A stretch of DNA of 35,408 nt from assembly GCA_035628645.1 (NCBI GenBank), contig DASPJL010000094.1, positions 1-35,408 on the forward strand, in the 5' to 3' direction. The translations under genes were made by a program, and so were the position numbers. Under the pieces are notes generated by a model. The model had not been told where the DNA came from. It was given only the letters and a program-made list of their open reading frames with translations, and did no database searches. Source of the DNA: DASPJL01 sp035628645 (GTDB lineage Bacteria; Bacteroidota; Bacteroidia; Cytophagales; Cyclobacteriaceae). Positions 26,301-33,625 of this stretch are shown here, one piece after another. Numbering within the stretch: the stretch's first letter is position 1; each line of letters opens with the position of its first letter.

Positions 26301-27551
26301 ATAGATCCCGGAAAAATTGCTTTGGATATAGAAAGACTTGAAAAAGAACTTAGCGAAAAGTCAGAGATTTTCAAACAAGCTTATGAAAAGAAAAAAATAG
26401 ATTGGAAGAATATTCAGCAAAGCTTAAAAGCCGAAGAAGTAGCCGTAGAAATTATTCGCTTCAGGTATTTTAAAGAATCTTTTACCGATTCTATTATTTA
26501 TGTGGCTTTAATAGTAAAACCTAACAACCCGATTGGACCTGAAATTGCCATCTTAAATGAAGGGAAACGACTTGAGAGTAGATATTTAAAATTGTATAGA
26601 AATTCTATACGGTACAGGTTAGAAGATCTGGAGTCTTATAATAATTATTGGTGCCCGATTAAAAACAGGGTCGGCAATGCAAAAAGAATTTATTTTTCTC
26701 CTGACGGCGTATATAATCAAATCAATTTGGAAACCCTTTCCTTATCCAGCGGCCGATATGTGTTGGATGAGGATAATATAGTATTGGTAAATAATACAAA
26801 AGATTTATTCTTCCATAAAACCGCAGCACAAGAAACAATAAATCTGAAATCTGTTTCAATCTTCGGGAACCCGTTGTTTTATAGCGGAGAAAATGAATAT
26901 TCCCCTCTCGCTCAATTGCCGGGTTCAGAGGCTGAATCAAGGGAATTGGCCTCCTTACTCCAGGATAATGGTTGGAATAGCAACGTTTACTTATTGGATA
27001 AAGCCACCGAGGATAACATAAAAGAACTTAACAGTCCAAGAGTCTTTCACATTGCCACGCATGGATTTTTTATGCCTGACCAAACAAGCAGGCAAAAAGT
27101 TCAATATGAGAATAGAATCCTTCTTAATCCAATGCTAAGATCCGGACTAATGTTAAAAGGTGCCGGTGATTTAATCAGTGATAATTACAGTATATCAAAA
27201 ATCAATAGAGAAAATGGAATACTTACCGCTTACGAGGCAATGAATCTTAACCTGGACAATACGGAACTGGTAGTTTTGAGCGCCTGCGAGACTGGACTTG
27301 GAGAAGTAACGGTAGGAGAAGGCGTGTATGGTTTACAAAGAGCATTTTTAGTAGCCGGCGCTAAATCAATGGTAATGAGTTTGTTTAAAGTATCTGATGA
27401 AGCTACCCGGAAGCTTATGGTGGGCTTTTACAAAAAATGGCTGGAAACCGGAAATAAACGGGATGCATTTATTATGGCAAAAAGAGACCTTAGAAAAGAC
27501 TTCGCCGACCCGATTTATTGGGGAAGTTTTGTAATGGTAGGAATGGAGTAA
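23352..27551 (+). CDS. Exported TPR-CHAT protein (caspase-like peptidase fold)
   Basis: This is a 1399-residue protein with a signal peptide (about 1-20, ending SFA-Q), so it is probably periplasmic or secreted. Residues about 25-900 are tandem TPR-like repeats of the kinesin-light-chain type (for example QGKYTETEKSLNKLL and GEYAEAEKLIYRS). A helical linker (about 900-1030) follows, then a CHAT domain (about 1090-1399). The predicted catalytic dyad is complete: H1237 in HIATHGFF and C1312 in LSACETGLG. CHAT proteins are relatives of caspases and separase; known ones act as proteases on specific partners. Substrate unknown. It is 28 bases after mutB and 19 before mnmD. Confidence 0.85.
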   Translation: MKFSHLILGVFITVGFNSFAQKSEKPLRKIQEAFAEGKYKKSHKKVEKLASKLEKATRKKDPFSLEAAYLYKAKNIEALNRYTQLQIAIDKYLQFVSQNNPENQQNIAKAKLNVAEIYLDYGNGVKADSLIVNAFDLIKDSLEVFGKKAFLKLIYLKSQALSLNGYYNEALDSLGNHLVTLKKEAEIPYKALKRTLGKSAKIEFDERRLLYSNWVNAYARLYIKKGDLAKADSVISANNLWFKKNLDKDELPYYESLYLAGLVFDYTNNKKSSISNLQTAYKLSTKEHEKAHRFTLNIQETLLLTYLKNDYKGKKFKKGLKKFKKTVARTYSKKSSNYLRFQNIYYQREIFQQKIKEKDKKYEQLLGSSFLPFDHPVRIPLLMQLARLHLLNNHFTEAEKTLEKISKVSEHLNGETSPAYHLNQTLLANHLIDYSNDLKKASGIYEKGFLGVLEKELHPYHKIYVNTLNSLATFYELNDEFKKAEQTVEKAKAITIAKYKKENTNYGIELEKIASIQIKLGYYNKALENLDKSEELLKNYNDKTIRNYAQTLDTYARLYLLRGFYDEAKTYVKKSTRLFNKSSIGSSKVIVSNIDEMASLYIQQGKYTETEKSLNKLLKDKETVYGKDHRFLIPTLNQLATLSVIRGEYAEAEKLIYRSKAISNEVFGENTTKVCPALLVEGEIYSSLGDYERAIEVINQVIGITSSRLGENHLEIAAPLSKAASLGLLYTNKNITEVEQDLTRSKNIFFEKLGTKNPSYAQALVDIANLQILQKKYDLALANLKEANKIFIDELGKGNTLSSANVYISIGDVNLQLKNFEKAKDNYNKAKKIYDKVLNDTHPDYVKILSKMAKMYYLMGEYEKSKERIDVVLENYSNYVDQYFTSLSEREKTKFWNMIKPDYEFYNSLALAMLKEEPEISRNLYNNVLLTKSLLLNASQKIRERIFNSNDEELKNKYFEWIEKKELMATISSFTTEEIEKDSIDPGKIALDIERLEKELSEKSEIFKQAYEKKKIDWKNIQQSLKAEEVAVEIIRFRYFKESFTDSIIYVALIVKPNNPIGPEIAILNEGKRLESRYLKLYRNSIRYRLEDLESYNNYWCPIKNRVGNAKRIYFSPDGVYNQINLETLSLSSGRYVLDEDNIVLVNNTKDLFFHKTAAQETINLKSVSIFGNPLFYSGENEYSPLAQLPGSEAESRELASLLQDNGWNSNVYLLDKATEDNIKELNSPRVFHIATHGFFMPDQTSRQKVQYENRILLNPMLRSGLMLKGAGDLISDNYSISKINRENGILTAYEAMNLNLDNTELVVLSACETGLGEVTVGEGVYGLQRAFLVAGAKSMVMSLFKVSDEATRKLMVGFYKKWLETGNKRDAFIMAKRDLRKDFADPIYWGSFVMVGME

Positions 27552-27570
27552 ACTGATTTAATTTAAAATC

Positions 27571-28251
27571 ATGAACAAAAATCTTGAATTGATAATCACC
27601 AAAGATGGTTCTCATTCCATTTACAATTCTGCGCTTAATGAAACTTATCATTCTGTAGGAGGAGCCATTAAAGAATCTGAACATATTTATATACAACATG
27701 GGTTAAAAAGTCTTTCAGTAAAATTAGATTCCATCAAGATTTTGGAAATAGGCTTTGGGACCGGACTCAATGCTATTTTGACACTAAAAGAAGCTATTAA
27801 AGAAAGTCTGCAAATTTCCTACATTACCTTAGAACCCTATCCTTTAGGTGAAGAAATTACAAAAGCACTTAACTACCCTTCTTATTTCCAGGAATCATTC
27901 TTGAAGGAAAAGTTCTCTATACTTCATTCCTGCCCTTGGGAGGAAAATAATCAAATAACTCCTGAATTTCTTTTCATAAAAAAACAAATCAAAATAGAAG
28001 AATTTAACACCAAAGAAAAGTTTGATCTGGTATATTATGATGCCTTTGCTCCCTCGAAACAAGCTGATATTTGGGATATCAATAATTTGAAAAAAGTTAA
28101 GGACATGATGAAAGTAGGTGGAATACTAATAACCTATTGTTCTAATGGTAAATTCAAAAGAGATTTAAAAGAAGCAGGTTTTACAATAGAAAGCCTGCCC
28201 GGACCATTAGGAAAAAGAGAGATAACAAGGGCGGTAGCTGTAAGCCATTAG
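27571..28251 (+). CDS. mnmD: tRNA wobble-uridine methyltransferase MnmD
   Basis: This is an S-adenosylmethionine-dependent enzyme corresponding to the N-terminal domain of MnmC. It methylates the 5-aminomethyl group of 2-thiouridine at tRNA position 34. The 226 residues show the MnmC N-terminal entry (TKDGSHSIYNSALNETYHS, 10-28), the SAM motif LEIGFGTGLNA (58-68) and the signature YYDAFAPSKQADIW (about 154-167). No FAD-dependent oxidase domain is attached, as is usual outside Proteobacteria. It starts 19 bases after the CHAT gene. The stop lies inside the left arm of a long inverted repeat. Confidence 0.92.
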   Translation: MNKNLELIITKDGSHSIYNSALNETYHSVGGAIKESEHIYIQHGLKSLSVKLDSIKILEIGFGTGLNAILTLKEAIKESLQISYITLEPYPLGEEITKALNYPSYFQESFLKEKFSILHSCPWEENNQITPEFLFIKKQIKIEEFNTKEKFDLVYYDAFAPSKQADIWDINNLKKVKDMMKVGGILITYCSNGKFKRDLKEAGFTIESLPGPLGKREITRAVAVSH

Positions 28252-28307
28252 CAATCAACTTTCACGTTATGATATGAAGTTCAAAGCTACGGCTGATTGC
28301 TAAAGGC
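28244..28307. repeat. Long hairpin between convergent mnmD and glyS
   Basis: A perfect 10-bp inverted repeat, TTAGCAATCA (28248-28257) and TGATTGCTAA (28294-28303), extends past one mismatch by GCC/GGC (28244-28246, 28305-28307). Inside, AACTT (28257-28261) and AAGTT (28277-28281) can pair in part. No T-run follows either arm, so this is not a standard intrinsic terminator, though its place between convergent genes fits transcript 3'-end formation. It could instead be a copy of a dispersed palindromic repeat. Confidence 0.6.
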
Positions 28308-28313
28308 CAAATG

Positions 28314-29795
28314 TTATAACTTTTCAAATATCCTCTTAAAAGAAACCTCCCTGCCAATTCTCTCATTTAACTCTCCAATAGAAACCCTTTCTTGGTTAGT
28401 GGTGTCTCTATGACGAATGGTTACGGTATTATCCTCCAGTGTTTGATGGTCAACTGCGATACAGAATGGTGTTCCAATAAGATCCTGGCGGGTATACCTT
28501 TTCCCTATAGAATCTCTTTCTTCATAGATGATATTAAAGTCAAACTTTAATGCATTTACAACCTCTTGCGCCTTTTCAGGCAATCCATCCTTTTTGGTAA
28601 GTGGGAAAACTGCAGCTTTAATAGGAGCTATGGCAGGATGAAGTTTTAAATAAATTCTTTCTTTTTTGTCTTCTCCTTCTCCGACTACTTCCTCTGTATA
28701 AGCATTGCAAAGTGTGGCCAGGAAAAGCCGGTCAGCGCCTACTGAGGTTTCCACTACATAAGGCACATAGTTCTTATTGATTTCATTATCAAAGTATTGA
28801 AGTTTTTTCTTAGACAATTCCTGATGTTGAGTCAAATCAAAATCGGTTCTGGAATGGATACCCTCAATTTCTTTAAATCCGAATGGGAATTCAAATTCAA
28901 TATCTACCGCCGCATTAGCATAATGCGCTAATTTCTCATGGTCATGGTATTTTAGCTTGTTTTCAGGAACACCAAGCGCTTTGTGCCACTTCAACCTAGT
29001 CTCCTTCCAATGTTGGTACCACTTCATTTCTTCTCCCGGACGAATGAAAAACTGCATTTCCATTTGCTCGAACTCTCTCATTCTGAAGATAAACTGACGG
29101 GCAACAATTTCATTTCTAAAGGCTTTTCCAATTTGTGCTATACCAAAGGGAATTTTCATCCTACCTGTTTTCTGCACGTTAAGGAAGTTTACAAATATTC
29201 CCTGGGCTGTTTCGGGTCTCAAATAGATGGTTGTTGCTTCATCTGCTACAGAACCGGTCTGAGTTGAAAACATAAGGTTAAATTGCCTTACCTCTGTCCA
29301 GTTAGCCGTACCCGAAATAGGGCATTTTATCTTTTCTTCAATGATTAAATCATAAACTCCTTTCAAATCATTTGCCCCTAACAATTGATTCATTCTAGTT
29401 ACTAAAGCCTCAGCCTTTGCCTTTTCTCCTTTTTGTTCTAGTCCTGCCGCATAATCTTCAATAAGTACATCTGCTCTATACCTCTTATTTGAATCTTTAT
29501 TGTCCAACATGGGGTCGCTAAAGCTATCGATATGCCCTGATGCCTTCCACGTAAGCGGATGCATAAATATTGAAGCATCAATTCCAACTATATTATCATT
29601 AAGCTGCGTCATGCTCTTCCACCAAAGATTTTTCAGGTTGTTTTTCAACTCAACCCCATATTGACCATAATCATATACGGCTTGGAGCCCATCATAAATC
29701 TCGCTAGAGGGAAAAACAAAGCCATATTCCTTAGCATGGGATATAACTTTCTTAAAGACATTATTTTCGGGTGTTTGATTCTCGGTATTTTGCAT
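28314..29795 (-). CDS. glyS: Glycyl-tRNA synthetase, homodimeric type
   Basis: This is a class II synthetase that charges tRNA-Gly, single-chain alpha2 form. At 493 residues it fits bacterial GlyRS of this type. The catalytic core has the motif 2 block IAQIGKAFRNEI followed by FRMREFEQMEMQFF, and the motif 3 block VETSVGADRLFLA. A C-terminal anticodon-binding domain (from about 385) ends the protein. I chose ATG 29795. The frame runs three codons further to a TTG at 29804, but that lies in a perfect -7 promoter box. It is convergent with mnmD. Confidence 0.96.
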   Translation of the reverse strand: MQNTENQTPENNVFKKVISHAKEYGFVFPSSEIYDGLQAVYDYGQYGVELKNNLKNLWWKSMTQLNDNIVGIDASIFMHPLTWKASGHIDSFSDPMLDNKDSNKRYRADVLIEDYAAGLEQKGEKAKAEALVTRMNQLLGANDLKGVYDLIIEEKIKCPISGTANWTEVRQFNLMFSTQTGSVADEATTIYLRPETAQGIFVNFLNVQKTGRMKIPFGIAQIGKAFRNEIVARQFIFRMREFEQMEMQFFIRPGEEMKWYQHWKETRLKWHKALGVPENKLKYHDHEKLAHYANAAVDIEFEFPFGFKEIEGIHSRTDFDLTQHQELSKKKLQYFDNEINKNYVPYVVETSVGADRLFLATLCNAYTEEVVGEGEDKKERIYLKLHPAIAPIKAAVFPLTKKDGLPEKAQEVVNALKFDFNIIYEERDSIGKRYTRQDLIGTPFCIAVDHQTLEDNTVTIRHRDTTNQERVSIGELNERIGREVSFKRIFEKL

Positions 29796-29801
29796 AGTGT
29801 G

Positions 29802-29809
29802 CAAATATA
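29802..29809 (-). promoter_or_regulatory. -7 box immediately upstream of glyS
   Basis: The minus strand reads TATATTTG, an exact TAnnTTTG. Only six bases separate it from ATG 29795, so transcription would begin at or within a base or two of the start codon. No clear -33 TTG is seen. Confidence 0.4.
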
Positions 29810-29872
29810 AATGATGCAGGCTGAAAACACATATGCTCTTTGAAATAGTATCTACTTTTTTGAATTAATAAC

Positions 29873-29899
29873 AAAAAAGCCCCAAAAAGGGGCATTTTT
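29873..29899 (-). terminator. Intrinsic terminator of the 29929-30348 gene
   Basis: A perfect 5-bp GC stem, GCCCC (29879-29883) and GGGGC (29889-29893), has a 5-base loop. On the minus strand the A-run 29873-29878 becomes the T-tail. A T-run at 29895-29899 would also allow plus-strand function. Confidence 0.85.
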
Positions 29900-29928
29900 C
29901 CTATTTGTAACAAAAAACTAATCTACCA

Positions 29929-30348
29929 TTATCCTGGATTTGACCCGAGACGTTCTTCTACCTGAGTACTTTGATTTCCTCCCGGGTTATTCTCATTTAC
30001 TTCTTCTTTAACACACTTCATAAATTCCGACAATTCGGCATCGGAATATGTGCCATAGCCGTCTACAATGGAACCTTTACTTCCGTCATTAGTTTCAATA
30101 GCATATAAAATATCCATATCTCCGGGATCAGAAGTACCTTCAAACCTCCAGCGTTTTAAAATTTTTAAATCTTCAGGCCGATAGATTTTTTGTCGCTCAG
30201 AAGATTTTAATCCACCGTCAACTAAAACAAATTGATCCGTAAATCCATCTTTTGTCAAATCATTTGTTTTTTTTGCCAAAGGAGTCATATCATGATGATA
30301 TGAAGGATCCTTTTCTTCTTTATTTTTATTTTTGAATAACATAATCAT
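29929..30348 (-). CDS. Small uncharacterised Bacteroidota protein
   Basis: This is a 139-residue soluble protein without signal peptide or membrane segment. The middle (about 33-115) resembles a small family common in Bacteroidota: a DLTKDGFTDQF start, a PEDLKI strand, the phrase RWRFEGTSDPGDMDILYAI and a VDGYGTYSD end. From memory, members often carry the database label phosphoribosylpyrophosphate synthetase; nothing here supports that activity, as there is no PRPP-binding loop. The tail (about 118-139) is low-complexity and Asn/Gly/Gln-rich. Function unknown. Start ATG 30348 or 30342. Its own terminator shows it is a single transcription unit. Confidence 0.7.
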   Translation of the reverse strand: MIMLFKNKNKEEKDPSYHHDMTPLAKKTNDLTKDGFTDQFVLVDGGLKSSERQKIYRPEDLKILKRWRFEGTSDPGDMDILYAIETNDGSKGSIVDGYGTYSDAELSEFMKCVKEEVNENNPGGNQSTQVEERLGSNPG

Positions 30349-30434
30349 CCATAATTAGTGTAGTTCATTTTACGGGTTGGTATTATAAAAGTTAAAATTA
30401 CCGCTTGAAATATTATCTTAAAACAAGATTAAAA

Positions 30435-30836
30435 ATGGGAAAATTTTCTCTCTCAAAAATCAAAGAAACGTGCTTATATGTAAAGGATTTGGAGGTTACC
30501 AAAAGCTTCTATTCAAATATGTTGGGTTTGGAACTTATAAGCTTTGTACCCAACCGACATGTATTCTTCAGAGTAGGCGACGAAGTATTGTTATGTTTTG
30601 ATCCAAAAGCTACCGAAGTAGAAACTAGCCTGCCTCCACATTTTGCTTATGGAAAACAACATATAGCTTTTGAAGTAGCTAAAGATCAATATGATTCCTG
30701 GAAAGAAACGTTGACTAAATCAGGAGTATCAATCACCCATGAACATCATTGGAAAGAAGATTTATATTCCTTCTATTTTAATGATCCGGATGGGCATGTA
30801 TTGGAAATACTGATGCCGGGGATTTGGGATAAATAA
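30435..30836 (+). CDS. VOC-family (glyoxalase-fold) protein
   Basis: This is a 133-residue protein of the vicinal oxygen chelate superfamily. It has two beta-alpha-beta-beta-beta units: one starts at ETCLYVKDLEVTKSFYSNMLGLEL, the second at HIAFEV, and it ends in the typical NDPDGHVLEIL. Candidate metal ligands are the His of HIAFEV and the last Glu (HVLEIL). At the usual first-ligand place (HxxLxVxD) this protein has Glu (ETCLYVKD). The family includes glyoxalase I, dioxygenases and fosfomycin-resistance enzymes; I cannot choose among them. ATG 30435 is preferred over TTG 30405, which adds ten basic residues. Confidence 0.82.
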   Translation: MGKFSLSKIKETCLYVKDLEVTKSFYSNMLGLELISFVPNRHVFFRVGDEVLLCFDPKATEVETSLPPHFAYGKQHIAFEVAKDQYDSWKETLTKSGVSITHEHHWKEDLYSFYFNDPDGHVLEILMPGIWDK

Positions 30837-30876
30837 TTATTTAATTTGATAATTTGATGATGCACTTATGAGATAA

Positions 30877-31950
30877 TTAAAATAAAATGACGGACAACCA
30901 GCCAATGTATTTTTCAATCCCTTCCTTTATTTCTTTAAGTTCAATAAACTCATCCGCGGTGTGAGATCTTTCCGATTTCCCCGGTCCAACTTTTACCGAG
31001 GGACATTTTATCAATGCCTGGTCGGAAAGTGTTGGAGATCCATAAGGTTTCATTCCCATCTCTATTCCGCTTTGAATAAAAGGATGATCTATATCAATAA
31101 AAGAGGGCTGAAGCCTTAATGAACGTGGTTTTACAACAGATTTAATATTCTTATTCAATATTTTAATTACTTCCTCATTTGAATAGGTATCAGTTGTTCT
31201 GATGTCAATGGTGAAAGTGCATTTATCCGGTACGACATTGTGTTGTTTAGTACCGGATTCAATAACAGTAACCTGCATTTTTACAGGGCCTAACCATTCT
31301 GATTCTTTTGGGAACTTATAATTTTGAATCCAATGAATATCCTCAAAAGCCTGATAAATGGCATTAATTCCTTCATTTCTGGCCGCATGACCAGCTTTTC
31401 CCTGGGCTTCGCAATCCACTACGATTAAACCTTTTTCAGCCACTGCCAGATCCATTTCTGTAGGTTCCCCAATTATGGCAAAATAAATTTCAGGCAATTG
31501 AGGAATGATCGAAGCAATGCCATTAGCTCCGGAGATTTCCTCTTCGGCTGTACTGGCAAAAACAAGATTATATTTTAAGGAAGGTCGATCATAAAAATGT
31601 AGGAAAGTAGCTGCCAGAGAAACGAGACATCCGCCGGCATCATTACTTCCCAACCCATACAATTTCCCGTCCTTTTCCTCTGGATTAAAAGGATTTAATG
31701 TCCAGGAAGAATTTGGTTTTACAGTATCGTGATGAGAATTTAATAAAATAGTAGGAAGAGAGGGATTAAAGCTTTTATTAAACGCCCAAATATTATTTCC
31801 CGAACGATGACATGAAATTGACTTTTCTTTAAAAAAATTCTCCAGGAGTAATGCTGTATTCTCCTCTTCACGGCTAAAGGATTGCGTTTCTATCAAATCC
31901 TTTAATAATTGAAGGCTGATAAGATAAAGATCATCAGAGGCCATAATCAT
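30877..31950 (-). CDS. argE: M20-family ArgE-like deacylase (N-acylcitrulline or N-acylornithine)
   Basis: This is a zinc peptidase-family amidohydrolase of 357 residues. Metal and catalytic residues are present: HHD (73-75), D104 (SNDAGG), E136/E137 (TAEEE), E162 (GEPT) and the last His in RSHTADEF. A lid/dimer domain (about 175-290) contains the conserved GKAGHAA. Because the operon uses an ArgF' transcarbamylase, which acts on acylated ornithine, the likely substrate is N-acetyl- or N-succinylcitrulline rather than acetylornithine; that is inference. It starts 73 bases after argB, with a 6-bp hairpin (31998-32017) between them. Alternative start ATG 31944. Confidence 0.85.
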   Translation of the reverse strand: MIMASDDLYLISLQLLKDLIETQSFSREEENTALLLENFFKEKSISCHRSGNNIWAFNKSFNPSLPTILLNSHHDTVKPNSSWTLNPFNPEEKDGKLYGLGSNDAGGCLVSLAATFLHFYDRPSLKYNLVFASTAEEEISGANGIASIIPQLPEIYFAIIGEPTEMDLAVAEKGLIVVDCEAQGKAGHAARNEGINAIYQAFEDIHWIQNYKFPKESEWLGPVKMQVTVIESGTKQHNVVPDKCTFTIDIRTTDTYSNEEVIKILNKNIKSVVKPRSLRLQPSFIDIDHPFIQSGIEMGMKPYGSPTLSDQALIKCPSVKVGPGKSERSHTADEFIELKEIKEGIEKYIGWLSVILF

Positions 31951-32023
31951 GAATTAATGAGTCATAAAGATGAGAAAAATATTAATTATCTTATTTTGAT
32001 GAGCTAAACAACTCGTCCAAAAA

Positions 32024-32821
32024 TTATTTTATCAGAAGTTGAGTACAGGAAGATTTTTCACCATTTACCATTGCTTCCAAGTTTTCTGCATGGCCAATGC
32101 TCAAAGCCTGAACACCGCTTTGCATAGATTGAAACGCATTATCCAGCTTGGGAATCATACCTTCGAAAATAGCACCTGCTTCTTTTAGTTCCTGAAATGC
32201 GGCATGAGAAATTTCCGGAATTACAGAGTTTTCATCACTGACATCTCTTAAAACTCCCTTTTTCTCAAAACAATAGATTAAATGGGTATTAAAAAATTTG
32301 CTTAGAGCAATTGCCAGAACAGAAGCAATAGTATCAGCATTGGTATTTAAAAGTTGTCCTTGCTTTTTTTCATAAGAAATAGGTGCAACTACCGGGCTAA
32401 CATTGGCATTCAGAAGAGTAGTTAGAAGATCAACATTTACAAGTTCAATATCGCCCACAAATCCATAATCAATCCCGCTTTTTATTGGCCGTTTTTTTGA
32501 AGAAATCAGATTTCCATCCGCTCCAGTTAATCCTATAGCATTGCAATTAAATGACTGAAGTTTGCCTACAATATTTTTATTGATCAAACCTCCATAAACC
32601 ATGGTAATGACTTTCAAGGTAGCTTCATCGGTAATTCTTCTTCCCTCTACCATCTTCACTTCCAGCCCCATTTGTTTACTCATTTCCGTAGCTATCTTTC
32701 CTCCTCCGTGAATTAACACTTTTTTAAACGGGAGGTTGGCGAATTTTTTCAGGAAAAACTGAAGCAAATTGTCATTGTCAACAACGTTTCCTCCAATTTT
32801 TATAACAAATACTTTTTCCAT
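32024..32821 (-). CDS. argB: N-acylglutamate kinase ArgB
   Basis: This enzyme phosphorylates N-acetylglutamate (possibly N-succinylglutamate) in the second step of arginine synthesis. The 265-residue amino-acid-kinase fold has KIGGNVVDN (8-16), the IHGGGK loop (38-43) and LTGADGN (about 98-104). It lacks the N-terminal helix extension that marks arginine-inhibited hexameric forms, so it is probably arginine-insensitive. The ATG lies five bases after the stop of the DUF3368 toxin gene. Its translation is therefore likely to depend on the message that carries the toxin. Confidence 0.94.
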   Translation of the reverse strand: MEKVFVIKIGGNVVDNDNLLQFFLKKFANLPFKKVLIHGGGKIATEMSKQMGLEVKMVEGRRITDEATLKVITMVYGGLINKNIVGKLQSFNCNAIGLTGADGNLISSKKRPIKSGIDYGFVGDIELVNVDLLTTLLNANVSPVVAPISYEKKQGQLLNTNADTIASVLAIALSKFFNTHLIYCFEKKGVLRDVSDENSVIPEISHAAFQELKEAGAIFEGMIPKLDNAFQSMQSGVQALSIGHAENLEAMVNGEKSSCTQLLIK

Positions 32822-32826
32822 TCTTA

Positions 32827-33306
32827 TTAAAATAACTCTTCTCCGGTCTTATCCAGAAAGTAATTAAAAATTTCAATCGAATAATATCGCTTTTGGGATA
32901 TTAAATGACTAAAAGACGGCTTTAAATTTTTAAGTAATCCCTTTTTCCAAGCGAGATATAAAACACCGAGTGTTCCAATACAAATAATACTTTCCATCTC
33001 TGCAATCATTCGCGCCTTTTTATCATCAATTAAAAGAAAATCAGCCTTAAGTTCCTTAAATAAGAGGATGGCTTCAGCCTCTCCTTTATCAATAGAAGTA
33101 AGCAACAAATATTTGGAATTTAATTGTTTTCTTTTTGAAGAAAGGGTTTTTAGAGACTTTTTGAATTTGGCTAACTCCTGATGATTGGATAATTCCTCCC
33201 AAACTGCTTCAGGTAAATAATACTCCTGGAACAACTGATCCAATAACTCTAATTTATCCAAGTGAATTAAAGAAATTAGAGGGCTAGTATCAGCAATAAG
33301 AATCAT
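32827..33306 (-). CDS. DUF3368 PIN-domain-like toxin
   Basis: This 159-residue protein is a predicted RNase of the PIN superfamily. Family features are all visible: DTSPLI with D6 (5-11), E76 in DKGEAEAI, the acidic LLIDDKKAR (D94, D95) and the GTLGVLYLAWKKGLL block (111-125). DUF3368 proteins are usually the toxin partner of UPF0175 antitoxins, and such a gene lies directly upstream, overlapping by one base (TAATG). The acidic residues suggest an active nuclease. RNA target unknown. The toxin is unusual in lying inside an arginine-synthesis gene run, five bases before argB. Confidence 0.88.
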   Translation of the reverse strand: MILIADTSPLISLIHLDKLELLDQLFQEYYLPEAVWEELSNHQELAKFKKSLKTLSSKRKQLNSKYLLLTSIDKGEAEAILLFKELKADFLLIDDKKARMIAEMESIICIGTLGVLYLAWKKGLLKNLKPSFSHLISQKRYYSIEIFNYFLDKTGEELF

Positions 33307-33572
33307 TAAATTTTGCTTAAATGCTCCATCTCTTTGTCCAGGTCTTCAGGAGTAAGTTTAGATATTGAAATATTATTTTCAGATAAAAATTTTTCAAAAT
33401 CATAGACATGAAGATCACATAAGTGTGCAGCTTTGGCTAAACTGAGCTTATTTAAATTATAAAGACCAACAGCAGCCCATAATTTAAACTTCTTCTCCAA
33501 ATCAATCGGATTTTCGTTAAGCGCAATCAAGACTTCAGAAGGCAAGTGAATATCTATAGGAATATTTTGCAT
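33306..33572 (-). CDS. UPF0175 antitoxin
   Basis: This 88-residue protein is a small helical DNA-binding-type antitoxin. Typical features are the N-terminal beta strand and HLPSEVLIAL segment (9-18), the central KLSLAKAAHLCDLHVYDFEKF region, which reads as a helix-turn-helix (42-62), and the C-terminal DLDKEMEHL tail expected to bind the toxin. The stop overlaps the toxin start by one base. A -7 box embedded in a 9-bp inverted repeat lies 20 bases upstream, fitting autoregulation by the pair. The assignment rests on sequence pattern and partner. Confidence 0.87.
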   Translation of the reverse strand: MQNIPIDIHLPSEVLIALNENPIDLEKKFKLWAAVGLYNLNKLSLAKAAHLCDLHVYDFEKFLSENNISISKLTPEDLDKEMEHLSKI

Positions 33573-33589
33573 AATTTAAACCTTTAGTA

Positions 33590-33615
33590 TTCAAATATAA
33601 CAAAAGATATTTGAA
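33590..33615 (-). promoter_or_regulatory. Promoter within an inverted repeat upstream of the toxin-antitoxin pair
   Basis: Perfect 9-bp arms TTCAAATAT (33590-33598) and ATATTTGAA (33607-33615) flank an 8-base spacer. On the minus strand, 33599-33592 reads TATATTTG, an exact -7 box, ending 19 bases before the antitoxin ATG. This geometry fits an operator that blocks its own promoter. No good -33 TTG is seen. Confidence 0.55.
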
Positions 33616-33625
33616 GGAAGTTACG

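Noticed and set aside
23352..27551. A CRISPR-associated or other defence system around the CHAT protein
   Set aside because: No repeat array, Cas gene, nuclease partner or effector lies nearby, and the CHAT protein has a signal peptide.
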